DNA of 64,000 nt, taken from positions 6,533,662-6,597,661 of the forward strand of contig NC_060957.1 in NCBI RefSeq assembly GCF_910589235.1, read 5' to 3'. This document shows positions 49,949 to 63,262 of this stretch, one piece after another. The stretch is from Vespa crabro (lineage: Eukaryota; Arthropoda; Insecta; Hymenoptera; Vespidae). The position numbers were made by a program, and so were the translations under genes. Position 1 is the first letter of the stretch. Each line of letters begins with the position of its first letter. The notes beneath the pieces were generated by a model, which was given only the letters and a program-made list of their open reading frames with translations, made no database searches and was not told the origin of the DNA.

Positions 49949-49962
49949 CCTCTCTCTTTTGC
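49797..49962. repeat. (CTT)n/(CTTTCT)n then (CT)n microsatellite
   Basis: Alternating CTTCTT and TTTCTC blocks to about 49920, then CT. Poly-F/S and poly-R/K frames across it are artefacts. Confidence 0.95.
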
Positions 49963-50763
49963 ATTTTCTAAGCATCTTTCTCATCCTTTTAACCCTCTTC
50001 ATTTATTTTCTTTCTTTTCGTTATCTTGGAATATCTTACAGCGTTATTTTATTTAGAAATAATTTGTGAATACTCAAGTACGTATTTCAATCATTTACGT
50101 TGATATTACGTAGGAAATGAACGTAAGACTTTATTAGAAAGAAACTCGCATTAATTTTATGGAAAAGTGTTTTTCTATGGACTTGATTAATTTTAGGACA
50201 TGTTGTAATTCTCGTTATTCTGAACAAATATCTTAATATCTTAAATAACTTGTTTTAATAATCTGTTTCCGCCCTATAAGTCTTGAAAAGTTCAGATTTA
50301 ATATATACATAGACAAATACATACACACACTGTAAACCAATATATAAACTGTAATAACAATGAATATATGTTAAACTGATACATACATTGATACATACGC
50401 AAGCATATTGAACTGAGGGTCACATAGATATATTATCGAGTCGAAGAGCCTATACATTGAAATGTTAAATTTGAACCTTCCAAAACTCGTACTACGAAAA
50501 CTATAATTTCTTAGATCAAGTTATTCTCATTGAGAGATTTATCCAGAATTATGAGAATTAAACGTATCCAAAAATTAGGCAAATCCGTGGAAAAAAACTT
50601 TCTCATAAGAATTTTATTCCTTCTAATTGTAGATTGATCGTTTGATACGTCGGACATCAAAAATTGTTTTATTGTATTCAGATCGCAAGATTACAAAAGG
50701 GATACGATGCCTATTCAAGCATTCTTCTTCATTAGCATCGTTTTACCGTTCCTATTCAGAGAA

Positions 50764-50806
<43 letters not shown>

Positions 50807-51447
50807 GAAAGGCCAGTCGATCACTCTCGAATAGGCAGCTTCGTTCAGATACTTTATCTTCTTAGAAGCAGAAGTTGGTGAGCCATTGTGATGCCATGGA
50901 AGAACGGCGATGGAACGCAAGCGAATCGAATTACATGCGAGCGGTTCGTTCGTCGATCGTTGGTACGGATGCCGGATACGTTCGAATCGTTTCGTTGGAG
51001 TTTGCGATGCATCTTTAAACTTTTTTCTTCTTAGATTTTTATCTTTAAACGATAATTATTTATAAGATTTATTGTACGATCGGTCCAACTAGTCAGAGAG
51101 AACAATTTATATTCTTTTTCCTTTTTCTTATAAGATTCTAACGAATGTTAACACGATAAGTCTTTACAAAATATTTTTATGTCTTTGATCGTTCGTGTAA
51201 ATTTTAATGTTTGATGCAAATATCGAAGGAATTACCGTAAAATGTTAACGTTATAATAACGGTCGTAACAACAGCAAGAAGTCGTAATTTAAATTGAGTT
51301 TCTCGCTTGTCCGCCCATAATAGCTCTATTGCACGCTACTTGAACGAGAAAGGGATAGAAAGAGAGAAAAAGAGAATGCTTCAAGAGAGCGGAATATCAA
51401 AATAAAAAAGTACGATGAAACGATGAAGTACGAGCGAGTGCGTGTAT

Positions 51448-51497
<50 letters not shown>

Positions 51498-51742
51498 AAG
51501 AGGGAGTGAGAGAGAGAGAGAGATAAAAAGAAAGGGAGAGTGTCGAGTGGGTGGGTGGGTGTGAGATGTATCCGTGGCTATATCGAGGGTGCGTTGATCT
51601 AATTGATGATCGAGCTGGGGACAGAGCCAGGATATGACGCGAATCCATTGTGGCCCACATTATTATAATGCATATTATATACGTATCCTCTAGACCTCGA
51701 GCACCGATACCAACGTGACCATCAACACCGTATCGGAGCAGC

Positions 51743-51774
<32 letters not shown>

Positions 51775-52075
51775 ATACGAGAGAGAAAGGAACCGAAGAT
51801 TAGAAAGAGATGGAGAGACGGGCCCGTCCATGTAACAATCCACCGACATTGTTCGACCAGCCAGTTAGGGACAACGGTTAGCAAGAGACAGACACTTTGT
51901 TGTAAATGTGTATAATATTGGAATCATTATTTTCTCGCAAGAATTACTATTTGATGTGAAAGAACGCGTAGAATCGTGAGTGAGCTCAATGTGTATGTTG
52001 TTATATATATGTTATTATATATATAGTTATCGGTTGATCTCTAATATATAATTTGTATTAGATATATTTATGTAG
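49963..52075. other. Intergenic DNA with GA tracts
   Basis: GA at 50758-50812 and 51449-51540, (TG)n plus GA at 51747-51775. The remainder is AT-rich (50,000-50,700; 51,000-51,300) or GC-balanced (50,820-51,000), with no recognised gene. Confidence 0.5.
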
Positions 52076-52232
52076 AAATACGAAATGAAGTTTCTAAATT
52101 CATAAAAGAAGTAAAATGTGTTCGCGATAGTCATCTAATTGCTCGAAATATTTCCAACGTTTGGAAGATAAGGGCTTCCGAAGTTGACGATTGGTGGGAC
52201 GAATCGTTAGAAGAGAGAGACTTGTATCGTCG
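52076..52232 (+). CDS. Exon-like open segment with consensus splice borders, product unknown
   Basis: This 157-base segment lies between TTTATGTAG and GGTAAGTCG, good matches to an acceptor and a donor. One frame is open throughout (51 codons, entering with a 2-base remainder and leaving in phase 2) and stops only within the donor (CGG TAA). The translation is charged and tryptophan-containing, with pieces such as RNISNVWKIRASEVDDWW and LEERDLYRR, unlike the low-complexity frames around it. I recognise no family and no partner exon nearby, so this is only a candidate internal exon. An overlapping minus-strand frame is equally unassigned. Confidence 0.22.
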
Positions 52233-52815
52233 GTAAGTCGTGCATGCCGTAAAAGCGCGTAAAGTGAAATTGATGCGCAACCGCTCGAAAACGGAATCGG
52301 TGGAAGGGGTAAAGTCGACGGCGTGCAAAAGTCTTGCAGCGACGGCTTTCCGGTGAAACCACCACCGGGTGTATTGCCTCGCCGAGTTGCTGCTACTTTG
52401 AAACTTCTAATGAAGAAAATCCTCGAGACGCTCGAAATGTAGGAACCGCGATATAGAATTATTAAAGCGAGAAGCCCTACGAGTACCTCCTCCTTTTCCT
52501 CCTTCTTCTTCTCTTCCTTCTCCCCTTTCTCCTCCTTTCACCTTCTATCTTCGCTACTCGCCATTTCATCCCCATGCAAGACTCGTCAACCTCCCCTTTC
52601 GATCTCCGATCCTCGTGACTATCCTCTTCTCTCATTCCCCGTCCCGTTAAAATTCAAAGTGTCCTCTTCGTTTTAGCCGAGTGGATGCTGCCGTGCTTTG
52701 ACTCTCATCCTTCCTACCTTGCCGGCATCTAACGTTTAATTGCATCGGACTTCAGCGCCCGGATATAACTTTACTACCGGAAATTAACAGGCTTTGACTA
52801 TCGCCAACCTATGTG

Positions 52816-52863
<48 letters not shown>

Positions 52864-54134
52864 TCTCTCTCTTCTTCCATCTCTCTTTTTCTCTATGTGT
52901 GGGTTGTCGTATAAACGTTCGCACCAGTCTATTTAAAATCGCACACGATAGCTCAAACGATTACGACGAAAGGACGACATGATATCGGATATGATTCGTT
53001 GGCCACGCCATGCATGCCGAGTCATTACCATGTAATAATTAATATTGAGATCTTTCGGAGATATCCACGTCGAAGGTACGATTTCGCGAGATTATCGAGC
53101 AATTCACTCGGACCGCCTGGAATTCTAATTATCGACTTCGTTTATACGAGTATATCGAAGAACACGCATACACGTGAATCATATTTCAAAAATGTCGAAG
53201 CTAAGGACTCCGCGAGTAATAGTATTCGAAGAAAAAATCGATTTTGGAAACCTTCTTTCGATATTAAAAATCGCTGCCGTGTTTCCACGATACGTTAAAA
53301 TTGGGATCATTTTTAACCTGAAGATTTCATCGAGAAATATCCAAGTAATTATTCTCGCCTCGAGATACTTCCTCGTGTATCTTTTAAAAGTTGGATAAGA
53401 CACTTTGGGCCTCCTCCTCTTTCCTCTCTCTCTCTCTCTCTCTTTCTCACACAGAATTTACTATACAGAATCGCATAGATATTAAAATCGTACGGTATAT
53501 CTCGCAATAGATATAAACGATCTAACTTATTTTTCAATAAACATAGAACAAAGTCTTTGAGAAAAAAGATCGATTTGTAACGTGCTAACGTAATTTTTAA
53601 GTCTCGTTGTTAATCTCGTTCCCTCGAGGCACGTATATCGATATCCAATGTCATATAACGGACTCTCTCTCTCTGAGACACACTCACACACACACACACA
53701 CACGGTAAAGATTCAAGTCCGAACTTATCGGACACCCGATGGGCACAACCGGGCTCCGAAATAATTGCCCGCAGTGAAATATAAATGATACCAAGATTGT
53801 AGAGCGACGAAGGAGGATGAGGGGAGGCACGTCGTTGGCTCGTGTTGCTCTTCCACCGTGTGCCGTGTCTTCTTTCGTTCTTAGTGTGCGTGTTTAACAT
53901 GTAAGTGTAAGTGTGTTCGACGAGCGGCTACTTGGTACGCGAGACGTACGCGCACGTAATTGCGTGCCCGTCCTGAAATTATTCATCTCCCCGACCACGG
54001 CTCTGATCCCAGGCAGCACCGCAGCGCGCTTCGACCGACCGGCACCGGCCGAGCCACCAGCGGTATGATAATGCATAGAAGTGCCAGTCATTATACCTAT
54101 ATGCGGCCAGTGTATCCAGCACCCATCCTCTTTC
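52233..54134. other. Intergenic DNA
   Basis: GC-balanced, with CT at 52817-52876, a short CT run at 53420-53446 and CT/CA at 53658-53703. The 53930-54080 stretch is GC-rich and complex. No gene is recognised; two overlapping frames near 52999-53403 are unassigned. Confidence 0.5.
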
Positions 54135-54345
54135 TTTCTCTCTCTCTCTTTCTACTTACTCGGTACGTAGATTACACCACCACCTTCCTCTCCTCCTCCT
54201 CCTCTTTCTTCCTTTCTTTCTTTCTCATTCTCTCTCTCTCTTTCTCTCTCTCTCTCCCTCTCTCTCTCTCTCTGTCTCTTTCTATCTCTTTTCTCTCTTC
54301 TCCCTCCTCTTAACTTATCCCTCCCCCTTCCTCCTTCTCCTTCCT
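54135..54345. repeat. Pyrimidine-rich compound microsatellite
   Basis: CT, CCT and CTTT blocks in succession. Confidence 0.9.
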
Positions 54346-55414
54346 CTGCACGTCGCCGATACTTCCACTCTACGTGTGTATAGTACGTGCGCATCGCTCG
54401 TACTACACGCACATGGATTCGAAGACGTGCGTGCAACGCATGCCGTGCGTAAGGCTACTCGCTAAAGCACTTAGACGTCGCTCTCGCGTTCCCCGCCGGA
54501 AATCTCGCAAGGATTCTTTCTTTGAAATGGAAGAGAAATCAACTTTTGCGGGATAAGGAAAATCTTCGTGATGTATCATACAGGATATACTCTACGGAAG
54601 AGTTTTCATTTTCTTTATTTCGAAGTTAATCATTTTATGCTTCATTTCATCGTTGTTTCTCTTCGTGCCATTAAAATTCGATTAGGGTAATATCATGGTA
54701 AATTGCTTTCAAACAATGCTTCCACTCTTTTTTAAGCAATTTATCTCATATTTTCTTGGGTTACGTTCGTAAACGTCAAAATTAAATGAACTTCTTCGGT
54801 CGAGCTATTTTGCGAGCAGAGAGAATAATTTAAATTCGTGCTGCCAATCTCTTTCCGTACATCGTTCTTCGATCTTTATTTATCTTTTTTTTTTTCGATA
54901 AAGAAGAAAGATACGCAACGTTAGGCTCACTAAAATTATAATGAAACACGTTCACGATGTATCTCATTATCTTCGCGGAAAGTGATAGAGTACTCTGAGA
55001 AAACGATCGAAAGATTGAAAAGAAACAAAATCGTTGAGTAAGAAGATACGCCGGAAGCTGCTAGATTCAACGCCATTTCTTTCTTTCTCTTTCTCTGTCT
55101 ATCTTCTCTCTTGAAACCGGTCGCTTTGTTTCTATAGGGCTCTCCGAAGATAATGAACACAATTACGGCAACGTTTTTGTTCTAGAAATTACACAGTAGT
55201 GTGCGGATGCATGTCCGTGGTTGATTGCTATGCCCGTCGTCCTCTGGACGATAGTCACTACGCAGAAGAGACGAGTATGGACGGACATAGGTACCTACTT
55301 ACGTACACACAATAAACACATCTCTTTGTGTGTCTGTGTAAGAAGAAATAGATAGAGTTCTTTCTCTTGCACTAACGTGGAAAACATTAAGGAAATAGTA
55401 TTTCGCGAATGATC

Positions 55415-55465
<51 letters not shown>

Positions 55466-56812
55466 AGATCTACATGTAGGTTCCTGGATGAAAGAGAGGG
55501 AGAAGATGAGTCGTAAGGTAGTGGGAAGAGTGGAGCACGGAGGATGAGACGAAGTAGAGAAGGAGAAGGGAAGAAGAGAGGCAGGGACACGGAGTAAGCT
55601 CTAATTGCATTCAATAAAGCAAATAATAGCAAGCTCATTAGAGCAGAGAGAGGAGCTGGCGAGTTGACCGCGGCTCGTATGCCAACCTGCCTACGCTCGA
55701 ACGAAGAAAGAAGAAGAGGATGAGGTGGTAGTGGCGCGGCAGAGAAGAGAGAACGAGTAAGAGGATGAGGCGGAGGAGGAGAAGGAGAAAACCGGGCAGA
55801 AACCGGCGGTCGTGGCTCGTCGTTCGGTCGCGAGAAGCACAGCCCAATGTCATTTATTGTCCCTGGTGAACGCGCCGTTTGCCAGAGCAAGCGCACCCCT
55901 CTCTCTCTCTCTCTCTCTCTTTCTCTTTCTCCCTTTCTAGCTCCCTTCTATACCTGCTTCATATGAATGGGTGATCGCCATGCAACCATCGCGTCCTTCG
56001 TTAGGTATTTATCCCCCGTTTATTATCATTCGGCCGTAACCACGTATGCGTATTAAACGTACACTCTTCCTCTCTCCCTCTTCCTCTTCCTCTTCTTCTT
56101 CTTCTTCTTTTTTCCTCTATCCCCACTTCACCTAGCATCACCATTTCGCTTCTTTCTCTTCTTTGCCTTCTCCTCCTCTTTCTCTTATACTCTCACCGGG
56201 AGAGGAGACGCACCGTGTGGAATCGATGAGTAACGTTTTCGCAGCAAGAGTATACACCGAGTGGTATCACCGACTCCCTGTGGGAACCACCACCACTGAC
56301 TCACGATTATTTTCTCCGAACAAAGTTTTTCGATACAAAATATAGAAAATAATAAAAATTCCGATACATACCTTGTATGAATTTTTAGACAGTAATATTT
56401 GCCTGAGAAACTCGAAAGGATTTTATAAAAAGTGCAAATCTGTTTATTGTGCCTAAATAAGATCCATTAATTTTTATTTAAATTATTCTTGATTTTAACA
56501 ACATAGCATTAATTTATTTTTCTTCTCAAAAAATTTGATCGTAGCAGATAACAAACACGATGCAACAATTTATCGATCCAGCTCGATCGATCGTTAAGAT
56601 CTTTCCTACTCCAAGTCCTCCGCCTCTTCGTCCCCGAAAGACGAACGCGTACACCGTGAAGAATCTGGAATCGCGGAGGGTGAAACAAGTGTCTCGACGC
56701 GCCAGCCATATAAATCAGTTCCGGCAGCGCGCAAATGAATTTACCTCTCGAGAAATTCTCCTCTTTTCTCCTCCCTTTCTCCTGCTTATGGTGTACGCCT
56801 ATCTCTTTTCTT

Positions 56813-56817
<5 letters not shown>
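54346..56817. other. Intergenic DNA
   Basis: TA run at 55421-55462, purine-rich stretch at 55480-55600, CT at 55897-55930, TTC at 56086-56110. No gene is recognised; long frames at 55387-55896 are compositional. Confidence 0.5.
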
Positions 56818-56850
<33 letters not shown>

Positions 56851-56870
56851 TCTTCTTCTTCTTCTTCTCT
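56818..56870. repeat. (CT)n(CTT)n compound microsatellite
   Basis: CT to about 56846, then CTT to about 56869. Confidence 0.95.
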
Positions 56871-58157
56871 CATGTTGAGCGCGGACACAACACCTGAACC
56901 GGATCCTATTTCAGCTTAACAGGGAACGTACATCGACGAACGCGGTTGTCGACGTCGTTCAGGGACACGAACAATGAGCCACGGACAGGAAAGCTCGTTC
57001 GAATCGAAGGTGGCCTTCGTTGAAGAACGAGAAAGAAAGAGATAGAAAATCGAGACGAAGAGAAAGAAGAACCGGCCGCCCCCGACGAGTAAACGACGCT
57101 AAGAATGGGGATTCGGCTAATGTATTCCGCGGATGCGCGCTCATTATTCAGCGATAATTAATTGACGGCTATAAATAAGCAGCGCGTCCAGGTACCGCGC
57201 AAATAAATGGTTCGCGCGAAGCGAAATGGTAATGGTGACTTTGACGGACCGTTTAAACTGGAATAAAGCGGGGTAAGTCGTTCCTCCCGCAGGCCCTTCG
57301 GGCCTCTCCTTTTGCTCACCCATCGTCCTTTAACCGATATAACTCACCTGCCGGTGGTGTGGTACGTACCTTCGCTCCCGTCTGCACAAGATACTTCTCT
57401 CTTTCTCTATTTCTTTCTTTTTCTCTCTCTTCCTCCGGCAACCCAGATATTTACTCCTTGACCGCTCTCTTAAACTTAACCACCTTCTCGCGCTTCCCTT
57501 CCTCATTCGTCTTTCCTCGCTAGTCCGTGCGTCACACCGCCGGCTCGTCTTACACCTTTAAGCCTTACCCCTTTGCTCCTTTTTTTTCTTCTCCTCGACG
57601 ACAAGACCAATCGTTCCTGATTTGGATCGCGAATTATCTTCCTTCCTCTTTCTTTTAAAGGTCCATTTATATATAACCAAGCCATGGTCGTTCCATGTCC
57701 GAATATTGTCTGAACATTAATGCGTTAATATTTATATATAACCATACTGTCGTTGTTCCGTGTCCGAACATTTATATACGATCGAAAACTGTCCAGGTGT
57801 TACAGTATCTGAAGGTTGTGAATAAGCTTCTAAAAATTAATAGCGTCGTGCACGGACGAGAAACATTCAGACACGTTTATACAAGGTTATAGCTATGGCC
57901 GTGGTAAAATCGGAAAACGGAGGAAATATCAGTGTTTACTAAATTTAACGCAGGAAACGTCCGGGCTACGAATGATGATGAACATGGTGAATGATGATGT
58001 ATAAACTACTGCATATAAAACTACGGTAATCAATCCGGATTCAATACACGACCGAGATGCGGAACGTCACAATTATATATAAAAGGACCTTTAATTCGAA
58101 CTTTGTCAAATGACTTCTTTCTTAACAGTTCTTTTAATTTCTTTTTAACGTTTTCAA

Positions 58158-58160
<3 letters not shown>
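56871..58160. other. Intergenic DNA with a complex island
   Basis: 57100-57380 is repeat-poor and GC-balanced. It contains TATAAATA at 57170-57177, a GGTAAGTCG string near 57272 and a 6-bp hairpin AGGCCC-TTC-GGGCCT at 57291-57305. None of these is enough to call a promoter or exon. Confidence 0.4.

Positions 58161-58198
<38 letters not shown>
58161..58198. repeat. (TA)n microsatellite
   Basis: About 38 bases of pure TA. Confidence 0.95.
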
Positions 58199-58201
<3 letters not shown>

Positions 58202-58938
58202 TGTAAACATGATATTCTTGGAAGATGTAGTTAGATTTATGCACAAGCAAAAATTCTCGGTTATATTTTCTATTGTACGAATCTTCTCTTTCCTAATTCA
58301 CGTTCACCGTTCATCTCTGGACAATTTATTAATTTTCCTTGTAACAATGATTAACAATGATTAATTGTATAAGACATCACGAGAAAATCGAGATTTGATA
58401 TTGTTCCGCATAAATAACCATTTACCAATTGTAAGCGCACTTATTCATTTTAACTTTTCTTTACAACCATACTCGTAACAACTTCGTAGTCAATCATCGT
58501 AATAGTACTGTCCCTTACGATTGAATATATCGCAGTGACGAATGGACTTGGGACGCGCTGTGTGTCGCGTGATACACCTGCAAGAGTGCTTTTTTTTTAT
58601 AAATGCCAAGCGAGAAGCGAAAATACGAGCTCTTCGAGTTAATCGATTTGTACAACGACATACGACAGACAGGTAAAAAAAAGAAAATGTAAGGGAAATA
58701 AAAAAGAATCCACATCGTAGGTTGAGAAGATATCGGGATGATGAGAAGAAGGAGGTGAAGGAGGAGGAGATGGAGGAGGAGGCCTTCGTTATACGCACGC
58801 AGCGCGTAACTTTGATCGTCCAGTTCCAGAGATCGCAGCATGACGACGAGAGTGGCGCCATCCATCCGTAAAATGCACGTCTTGCACGCGAGATAACGTC
58901 GTTGAAGCGTGTATCATGCCGTGTTTCTTCTCTCTCTC

Positions 58939-58976
<38 letters not shown>

Positions 58977-59754
58977 ATCCTTCCTGCAAGCGATAGCTTG
59001 CATGAATGGAGCCAGCAACTAAGTATATCTTGTGACTATCATGAGTGTGAAACCTTTTACGTTTCCTTTCCTACCAAGACAGATCCAACTGTGATGTTTC
59101 GTTGACTTTAATTACTCTATAAGGATTTAAAGAAATTTTTTTATTGCATAAACTTACATCGGCCAGTATCAGAATAAGAAAAATAATTTATCTCCAAATC
59201 AAAATGTAAAAAGGAAGCAAAAAAAAGAAAGGAAGAACGATCAACGACGTATGCGTGTCGATGAGCCGTCGGCAGAATCATAACCGGTGATTCTCTTGAC
59301 TCTTGGAACGAATAACAGAGCGGACGTACAGAAAAGAGCAACAAAGTTCGATTCGAGCTACGTAATTGGAGCTACGACGATTGCTATTTCGCACGCGCGT
59401 GCACGCACACGCGCGATCGCCTACGGAAAATTATAGACCCCTTAGGGAGAGTTCCTTCTAGAGAGTCTATATCAAACACTCTCTGTCTCTTTCTCTTTCT
59501 TTCTCTCTCTTTGTACTTATTTCCCTTTCTATCTTGCTTCTAAGATACAAAATACTTCTACTACTCGATATAAATCTGAAATAATCAATACTTGCTACCA
59601 ACTCGCTCCAATTAACGCGCTTCGCCTCCTGAATTAATACTGTTCGCGCCTACGCTTTACTCTTCAAGAAGAATATCTTTAACGATCGTTACGGAACGTG
59701 TTTCGTCTTTGGCAATGTGCTCTCTCTCTCTCTCTCTCTCTCTCCCTCTCTCTG

Positions 59755-59798
<44 letters not shown>

Positions 59799-60319
59799 GG
59801 TAGTCATCTATTTCTTTCTAATATATTATATTGGATTACTTCATTCGTTTCTCATCCGAGTCCTATGAATATTCAAGAAATTCTTATCGTCCTTTACCGT
59901 ACGATCCCATTCTAGGTCTTAAAAAAGTAAACGAACGAACCTATGTACCTCTTATATAAAAGGCGACGAAGGCGGCATCGTTAAGAAAGAGAGAGAGAGA
60001 GAGAGAGAAAGAGGAGATTCACGAAGAAATCGGTGAATGTGAGTGTAGAATAATAGCGGTATACTCGCAAGTTAATCGGAAATATGCCGAAGGCAATAGA
60101 AAGAATTTAGCTTCTTTCGCGTACTTATCTCTTTGGAGGATCACTAAGGACATGGAATTCGGCCTAATGATCTTTTCGTCGATCGACATTGTTATGGGAC
60201 GGCTGGTCATTAGAGGGCTGTCCTTCGTTCATGGTGCTAGTGGTGGCAGTGGTGGTGGTGGTGGTAGTCATGTTTCTTAGCTCCAAAAAGCGCGCGCTCG
60301 TTTAAACAGCCGTCACGAT
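58199..60319. other. Intergenic DNA with CT and TA tracts
   Basis: GAGGA-rich at 58740-58785, CT at 58928-58976, (CT)n at 59718-59752 running into (TA)n at 59758-59795, GA at 59984-60013, (GGT)n at 60237-60267. No gene is recognised. Confidence 0.55.
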
Positions 60320-60330
60320 GAAAGAAAGAA

Positions 60331-60407
<77 letters not shown>

Positions 60408-60460
60408 AAAGAAAGAGAGAGAGATAAATAGATAGATAAAGAGAAAGATAGAGAGAGAAA
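60320..60460. repeat. (TA)n(GA)n(GATA) compound microsatellite
   Basis: TA at 60334-60363, then GA with GATA interruptions to about 60455. Confidence 0.95.
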
Positions 60461-61215
60461 CCATTGGCTGGCTTTCATTGGCGCGCTTAGTTATCTCTCA
60501 AGGGACTTGAAAATCCGGTCGCATTAAGATATCTATCGGAACAACGGATGTGAGCCATTAAACTTTTACTTTATTTAGCGTTCGAGAATACCGCGACCGC
60601 GAAGACCCTCGCGAAAAGAAGGGCTGCGAAAGGGTGAATGCAGAGTCTCTTATGGAGGGAGAAGGACAGCTATATAGGTTGAAATAATGTTGCCTCTTAC
60701 CTGCTCCTACGCCGCTTAGTCGACCTAACGGAGTCTCGATTCTTCACGGTATATACGATTGTTATTCTTCGACGTGTAATTATTATTATTTACGCTCGCT
60801 CGAAAGGACGTTCCATCTTCTTTCTCTCTCTGCGGCCGGGCACCGTTTAGAATTGCTAATGCTCGTATGTCTTCTCTGCGTCCAGTGTCGATAGGTAGTA
60901 CGGGAACTCATTATCTGGCGGAATGAGTAATTAGACGTAGAAAGGATGCTGAATTACCTCGTCGATTTCGAGATAGGATAAGACGTCCCGTTAAAATTTT
61001 TCGGTATTAATCGAATATCAATTGTACATCTTTATTTCATTTGCGAATTTTTTTTCTTTTTATTTTGTGTATTTTTATTATTATTATTATTATTACTATT
61101 ATCATTATTGCGTAAGGATTATTATTATTGTTATGTACTAATGAACAACATCTTAATATGTACATCTAAATTTATACTGATTCTTAACGAAAAATTTCTT
61201 TGATTCGTGTTTGTG

Positions 61216-61259
<44 letters not shown>

Positions 61260-62534
61260 CACAACACACAAGACTAAATATATGTACGTAAACTTCTATG
61301 ACGGTCGAAGTTCGAATCGAGCGTGTCACTGTTCCCGCTCCAGTATTATTACCAGTGATTGTTAACTGGTTATCCAGCCGGTGGTGAAGGTGGACGATTT
61401 AAGCGAAGAGTTACGACGACGTGGCTCGTTACGCATGCATAGGTGGAAGCATAAAATACAGAGAATTGTATGCGTTCACAAGAGAGAAAGAAAATGGAGA
61501 GAAAGAGGGAGAGTCGTTCTCTCACGAGTCATTTTGAATTCCTAGTCGTGACGAAGCATAGATACATACATACATATGAACCCTTTCATATATAGTTAAA
61601 GAATAGCCTTAATTATCGCGAGCACGCACTTAGAAAAGAAGAAAGAGAATGAGAAAAAGAGAGAAAGAGAGCGTGCCGACGAATAAATTTCTCAAAAGAA
61701 ATATAAGTTCTCTTTCAGAAGGATCGAATAAATTCTACTTGTGGTCCATCCTCTTTTGTTTAGTCTCCGCAACGGCTAACTTCGAAGAATGCTACCGACT
61801 CGCGCACGCGAGCGCACGTTCGCATTACTCCGAAGCATTGTGTAAAATGAATACTCACGCGCGGAACGTAGGAATTACAAAGAGAAAGAGTCTACGACAC
61901 GACGACGACAAAGAGGACGAGCTCGCACGTGCTTAGACTCGCACGCGTTCCTAGGGCTTTTCTTTCGTTTGTTTCTTCATACATATACGCATGAAATCCT
62001 TTCAAGGATCGATCGCGAAGACTTTGGTCTTCTATTCCATCAGTAAACTTCTTAACGTCTAATAAAGCCCCTATACTTATTTTCTATCCCAATTCCGTTC
62101 ACGCGTTCTCCTTACGAAGTGTGATTTCTTCTCGAATTATCTGCGCTTTCTAATCTCGATTACCGAGGTCGAGGTCAGAATTTCAAAGGATTCAAGAAAT
62201 TCCGCGAGTCGGTAGACTTCTTGTTTAAAATACCGTTAAAGATTAGTTGATAGAGATAAGCTAAAAGTTACGACAATTCTATTATATAAATAGTAATTAT
62301 GAGCAAATATTTTTGATATAAAATGCGAAGGTTAAATGCTGAATAAATGAGAGAATAATAAAAATCTATGAATCAACGTAAACTCGGTAACATTGAAAGC
62401 ATCGTTATGTTAAATTCAGAAATAGAATATTAATATTAACATTTTTAGAAATTTCTTCAAGATTTCAAACGATCCAGGAAATTCCGTGAGCCGATCTCTA
62501 GTCTTGTAAGTCTTATAAATTCTGTTGTAAAGAA
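60461..62534. other. Intergenic DNA
   Basis: TTA run at 61076-61100 and CT at 61217-61260. An ATG frame at 61649-61936 has one hydrophobic stretch (FYLWSILFCLVSATA) but begins in a GA-rich tract and is not called. No gene is recognised. Confidence 0.5.
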
Positions 62535-62589
62535 GAAAGAGAGAGAAAGAGAGAGAGAGAGTGAGAGAGATAGAGAGAGAGAGAAAGGG

Positions 62590-62626
<37 letters not shown>

Positions 62627-62986
62627 AGCGAAGAACGGTTTCACAGAACGTAAGAAGCGCCTTCCGGGCGAAATATGGCGCCAGGATGATATCGATGCGC
62701 GTTGTGCGAGGACGGGGCGTCGTTACTCGCACTGATTTAGTTGAAGGCTACGAATTTACGGATCCACCATTTTTTTGCGGCGCACACGGGTTCGCTTTTA
62801 CTCGCTCGCGCGAGCAGCGTCTACCGAGCCCTTTCTCGTTAGCCGCCTACATTATATTACCCATCGAGGGCTATACATCATTCCCTCCTTATGTAAGTAT
62901 CTATAACAGCCAGTGAAACATTTACAGCTCGCGCTACGAGTATCGCGACTCTTCTTTCTCTCTCTCTCTCTTTCTCTATCTATCTG

Positions 62987-63059
<73 letters not shown>

Positions 63060-63262
63060 ATTCTCTTTCCTTCCGCGTGGGTCGTGCGGCCAAACCGCAC
63101 GAATCGCGCCGGACAAGTGATGTACTGCGTCTGAGAAACAATGCAACTCGGACGATCGACGATACTTGCCTATATAAAGAGAGAAAAACATCAAGAGAGA
63201 TAAAGATATATATATATATATGTATACACACACACACACACACACATGTATATATATATACG
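62535..63262. repeat. GA, CT, TA and CA microsatellite cluster
   Basis: GA at 62535-62622, CT at 62955-63062, TA at 63207-63221, CA at 63226-63245 and TA to about 63260. The segment 62640-62930 between them is GC-balanced, without a recognised gene. Confidence 0.9.

Noticed and set aside
52131..52328. Minus-strand 65-codon frame
   Set aside because: It overlaps the plus-strand exon-like segment, which has splice borders; the minus frame has none.
61649..61936. ATG frame with a single hydrophobic segment, possible secreted or membrane peptide
   Set aside because: The start lies in a GA-rich tract, the hydrophobic segment is internal rather than N-terminal, and no family is visible.
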